Below, in pieces: positions 6,390 to 8,566 of a stretch of DNA of 8,566 nucleotides. The translations under genes were made by a program, and so were the position numbers. This stretch comes from Nitrosopumilaceae archaeon. Its GTDB lineage: Archaea > Thermoproteota > Nitrososphaeria > Nitrososphaerales > Nitrosopumilaceae. The notes under the pieces were generated by a model. That model saw only the letters and a list, made by a program, of their open reading frames with translations, had not been told where the DNA came from and did not search any database. The stretch covers positions 960 to 9,525 of the forward strand of contig JAGWAW010000051.1 in the NCBI GenBank assembly GCA_021296165.1. Reading direction: 5' to 3'. Position 1 is the first letter of the stretch, and each line of letters begins with the position of its first letter.

Positions 6390-6887
6390 ATGATGCTAAA
6401 CGAACTGCGGCCCACCGGTATCACGGCCATATCGGCGCTGCATGCGATGGCCGGGGCGTGCGTCATACTGTTCGGAGCGCCATTTATCGGGCTGCTGATC
6501 TTTCGTGTGGGAATGGCAAACGGCGTGCTGGACGCGCTGTTTCTAGGCATCCCCGGTGTCATAACGGTATGGTCCCCGGAGACGTACGGCGTGCTGGACG
6601 CGGCGTTGGCCGGCATCGGCATCTTGTCCATTATAGTGGCGTACGGACTACTCAAGGGCATGCCGTGGGCATGGAGGCTTGCCGTCATATGCGCTGTGGC
6701 GGGCATCGCGATTGGCATGGCGGGAGCCATTGCGGTCACCGTCCTCCTAGAAGAGATGATAATGTATCGCCTGTACGGCCCCGTCGCAGGCACCGCGGTA
6801 GCGGCGAATACGCTGGCGGCGGGGGTACTGATATTGGCATACCTGCATCGGCCCCGCATAAGGGCGCACTACAGACGTAGCCCCTAG
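6390..6887 (+). CDS. Four-helix integral membrane protein, unknown function
   Basis: This 165-aa protein opens with an RPTGITAISALHAMAG segment. The pattern Arg-Pro-x-Gly-(Ile/Val)-Thr followed by a hydrophobic helix is common at the start of small uncharacterised archaeal and bacterial membrane proteins. Hydrophobic segments lie at about residues 10-43, 68-90, 95-120 and 127-150, so four transmembrane helices are likely. The short basic tail (YLHRPRIRAHYRR) would face the cytoplasm under the positive-inside rule. No catalytic or transport motif is visible. Two adjacent ATG codons begin the frame, and the first is well placed behind a TATA-like element. The gene stands alone: the neighbouring genes on both sides are on the other strand, and its 3' end converges on the sugar dehydrogenase gene 135 nt away. 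The minus-strand ORF over it is a shadow. Confidence 0.8.
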   Translation: MMLNELRPTGITAISALHAMAGACVILFGAPFIGLLIFRVGMANGVLDALFLGIPGVITVWSPETYGVLDAALAGIGILSIIVAYGLLKGMPWAWRLAVICAVAGIAIGMAGAIAVTVLLEEMIMYRLYGPVAGTAVAANTLAAGVLILAYLHRPRIRAHYRRSP

Positions 6888-7022
6888 ACGCGGGAGGATT
6901 CGGGCTGCCGCGCGCACTGCTGGACGCTACGGTTCCGGCCGCATGGCAGCGGGCCCGGGGATCGCTCAATATAGAACATGGACAGGCGCGACCGAATGGT
7001 CGGATCTGCCCGTGATTATGCA

Positions 7023-8183
7023 TCAGCCCAGCGAGGACAGGTATTCTAGGGCTGTCCGTATATCTCTCTCCCCTATGGCGCCGCTCCAGTACATCTTCCA
7101 CAGACCGGCGGCCGCGTCCCTATATGGCTCGGATATGTACGGGTTGGGAACAGCCCGCAGCAGCATGTCGTCGCCGGGGCGCGGCAGGCCCCGCCCGTCG
7201 GTGTTGCTGGTTATCAGGTATATGGTGCCGTTGGGGTGCTGTATGGGGGCGCGGATCCGGCCCGGCTCGCCGGCAAACTCTGCCACATGGAGCGAGCCGT
7301 CCGGCGAGACCACCCCCAAGTGTGCCCCGCGCAGGGCACCGTACAGCAGCATGCCCTCCCACTGGGGGATGTCGCCATTCTCCACAAAGGCCAGTCCGGA
7401 TGGTGCCCAGGTGTCCGTACCCGAGTGTATCAGGGGAGGAATGGTTCCCTCGGCGACGCGGTCGCCCACCGAGTCGGGCCAGCCGTAGTTCCCATACGGC
7501 ATTATATGGTTGATCTCGTCGTGGGCCCACTCCAAAAACCCCGAGGGCCCGTGGTCGGTGGCGAACATGGTGCCGTTGTAGTCCCACGCCATGCCCTGGG
7601 GGTTGCGCAAACCGTACGCGTACACGGGGCTGCCCGGCACCGGATTGTCAGGCGGCATGGTACCGTCGGGGTTCAGCCGAAGTATCTTTCCGGCCACCGA
7701 CGAGACGTCCTGCGAGAGGCGCGGGTCGCCCGCGTCGCCCGTCCCCACGTACAGCATGGAGTCGGGGCCGAAGCGTATGCGGCCGCCGTTGTGGAATGAG
7801 GCCGCCGGTATGCCATCTATGATATCCATGTCGTGCCGGAACCCGTCGGCATCGTGCACGTACCTGGACACCATGTTCCCCCGCATGGTGTCGGTGCGGT
7901 ACACGTACACCATCTCGTCCAGCGTGGCGACCCCCAGCATGCCACCCTCCCCGCCGCCCACCGGCAGGCGCAGCAGCTCCACCATATCGCCCTGGTATAT
8001 GCCGTACAGCACCCCGGGCCGGGCGGTGACGTATAGCCACCCGTTCTGGCCAAAGGCCACATCCCAGGGCGTCTCCAGGCCCTGCAGCACCGGCTCCAGC
8101 CGGACGCCCGTATACGCCTCCGACGTGCAAAAGGCCAGCGCCAGCACGCACAGCGCCAGCGCCGCATACTGGTACATCACCAT
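7023..8183 (-). CDS. Exported PQQ-dependent aldose/glucose dehydrogenase-like protein (GSDH family)
   Basis: The 386-aa protein is a six-bladed beta-propeller of the glucose/sorbosone dehydrogenase family. These enzymes oxidise aldose sugars to lactones outside the cytoplasm using PQQ and calcium. The family hallmarks are in order: LETPWDVAF (36-44), GGEGGMLGVA (77-86), FHNGGRIRFGPDSMLYVGTGD (130-150, His131 being the expected catalytic base), GLRNPQGMAWD (191-201, with the Arg-Asn that contacts PQQ), DHGP and DEIN (210-225), and NYGWP (232-236). Residues 1-25 form a signal peptide with hydrophobic core AALALCVLALAFC. The last 25 residues (LWKMYWSGAIGERDIRTALEYLSSLG in register) resemble the WW-x-G-x-I-x-x-x-x-F-x-x-x-I-x-Y-L tail of many exported thaumarchaeal proteins. 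I chose ATG 8183 because it directly precedes the signal peptide; ATG 8177 is also possible. The frame extends to 8330, but the added residues look non-coding. Substrate is unknown. Confidence 0.9.
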   Translation of the reverse strand: MVMYQYAALALCVLALAFCTSEAYTGVRLEPVLQGLETPWDVAFGQNGWLYVTARPGVLYGIYQGDMVELLRLPVGGGEGGMLGVATLDEMVYVYRTDTMRGNMVSRYVHDADGFRHDMDIIDGIPAASFHNGGRIRFGPDSMLYVGTGDAGDPRLSQDVSSVAGKILRLNPDGTMPPDNPVPGSPVYAYGLRNPQGMAWDYNGTMFATDHGPSGFLEWAHDEINHIMPYGNYGWPDSVGDRVAEGTIPPLIHSGTDTWAPSGLAFVENGDIPQWEGMLLYGALRGAHLGVVSPDGSLHVAEFAGEPGRIRAPIQHPNGTIYLITSNTDGRGLPRPGDDMLLRAVPNPYISEPYRDAAAGLWKMYWSGAIGERDIRTALEYLSSLG

Positions 8184-8356
8184 GGTGCGCGGCCGGGCAT
8201 ATTCAGGCTTTGCGGCGCCGGCCGCACCCTCTGCACTCCCAGGCCCGTACCGGCCGGACGAACCCGGCCACACAACATTCCCTGCCATATACAGAACAGC
8301 TGCGGACATGCACCCGCAAGCCACCCGCATCTCAATGCGGCGCCTACAGTAGAACC
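8184..8356. other. Upstream region of the sugar dehydrogenase gene
   Basis: This spacer between the tRNA 3' end and the dehydrogenase start has no supported gene. On the minus strand a weak AT-richer element (tgaatatg, about 8199-8206) lies 16-23 nt before ATG 8183 and about 26 nt before ATG 8177. It would slightly favour the second ATG for a leaderless transcript. Confidence 0.35.
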
Positions 8357-8443
8357 TGGCGCAGAGAGGGGGATTCGAACCCCCGCGTCGTTGCCGACAC
8401 AGGCTCTCAAGGCCCGCGCCCTACCGGGCTAGGCGACCTCTGC
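8357..8443 (-). tRNA. tRNA-Ser (anticodon UGA)
   Basis: The minus strand folds as a class II tRNA. The acceptor GCAGAGG (8443-8437) pairs with TCTCTGC (8367-8361), with a final G-U pair. The anticodon stem CGGGC/GCCTG encloses loop CTTGAGA, giving anticodon TGA for UCA codons. A long variable arm (GTCG...CGAC) and a T arm GGGGG-TTCGAAT-CCCCC follow. The discriminator base is G (8360), as expected for serine. CCA is encoded at 8359-8357, so the mature 3' end needs no untemplated addition. I see no intron. Confidence 0.95.
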
Positions 8444-8466
8444 GGGAACAGAACCGCATGTCGGCG

Positions 8467-8474
8467 ATAAAATT
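8467..8474 (-). promoter_or_regulatory. TATA box of tRNA-Ser
   Basis: The minus strand reads aattttat, centred about 27 nt upstream of the tRNA 5' end (8443). This is typical archaeal promoter spacing for initiation at or very near the mature 5' end. Confidence 0.65.
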
Positions 8475-8566
8475 GTTCGGTACTAAGGACACCGTTTCAT
8501 AATTCGCATGCCTCCCGGCCGCGGGCCGGCATCGCAGACCTCCCCGGGCCGCCGGAGCCAACCTGT
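8475..8566. other. Right edge of window, no supported gene
   Basis: A second AT-rich patch (ttcataattcg, 8496-8506) precedes an ATG at 8508 that is open on the plus strand to the end of the window. The 19 visible codons (beginning MPPGRGPASQ) look no different from GC-rich non-coding sequence. A gene ending or starting here cannot be decided from what is visible. Confidence 0.3.

Noticed and set aside
6040..6393. 117-codon plus-strand open frame
   Set aside because: It is low-complexity and unlike a folded protein; the minus strand of the same stretch gives more protein-like segments.
6314..6859. 181-codon minus-strand open frame
   Set aside because: It is antisense to a coherent four-helix membrane protein that has its own promoter; the sequence is Ala/Pro/Ser/Met-rich without pattern.
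8184..8330. 49-residue N-terminal extension of the sugar dehydrogenase
   Set aside because: It would place a signal peptide inside the protein; the added residues are Gly/Ala/Arg/Pro-rich without structure.
8508..8566. Start of a plus-strand gene at the right edge
   Set aside because: Too few codons are visible, their composition is uninformative, and the best upstream TATA-like element is better explained by the tRNA.

Overview
The window looks like a piece of a high-GC Thaumarchaeota (Nitrososphaerota) chromosome, most like Cenarchaeum symbiosum. The evidence is very GC-rich coding sequence with frequent ATA and AGG codons, TATA-like boxes about 26-30 nt upstream of start codons with no Shine-Dalgarno (leaderless style), a tRNA-Ser(UGA) with its own TATA box, and a C-terminal tail typical of exported thaumarchaeal proteins on a secreted sugar dehydrogenase. 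The organism is an inference; no database search was possible.

Layout. 1-507: 3' part of a broken IS630-family DDE transposase, with a frameshift that fits a 20-nt deletion between its second and third catalytic residues. 508-851: non-coding, with an imperfect hairpin, a run of 11 C and an AT-rich stretch. 852-2468 (+): SWIM zinc-finger protein with a long helical C-terminal part. 2455-5511 (-): 1018-aa SNF2-type superfamily 2 helicase with a C-terminal DUF3883-like domain. It is convergent with the SWIM gene and overlaps it by 14 nt. 5512-5693: helicase promoter plus two of three 36-37 bp direct repeats spaced 71-72 bp apart. 5694-6005 (-): small single-span membrane protein with four cysteines, whose last codons and stop are the third repeat copy. 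6093-6313 (-): probable decayed gene remnant. 6390-6887 (+): four-helix membrane protein. 7023-8183 (-): exported PQQ-dependent aldose/glucose dehydrogenase-like beta-propeller. 8357-8443 (-): tRNA-Ser(UGA) with encoded CCA. The rest, to 8566, holds the tRNA promoter and no gene I can defend.

How the parts may work together. The SWIM protein and the helicase are the likeliest functional pair, because SWIM proteins recur next to SNF2-type helicases in prokaryotes (Bacillus YwqB/YwqA). The arrangement suggests a DNA transaction or genome-maintenance/defence role, but this is inference. The most unusual structure is the regular three-copy repeat between the helicase promoter and the small membrane-protein gene. 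It has CRISPR-like geometry, but one repeat is the protein's 3' coding end, so it may be a different kind of element. The remaining genes (sugar dehydrogenase, membrane proteins, tRNA) look like ordinary chromosomal background.
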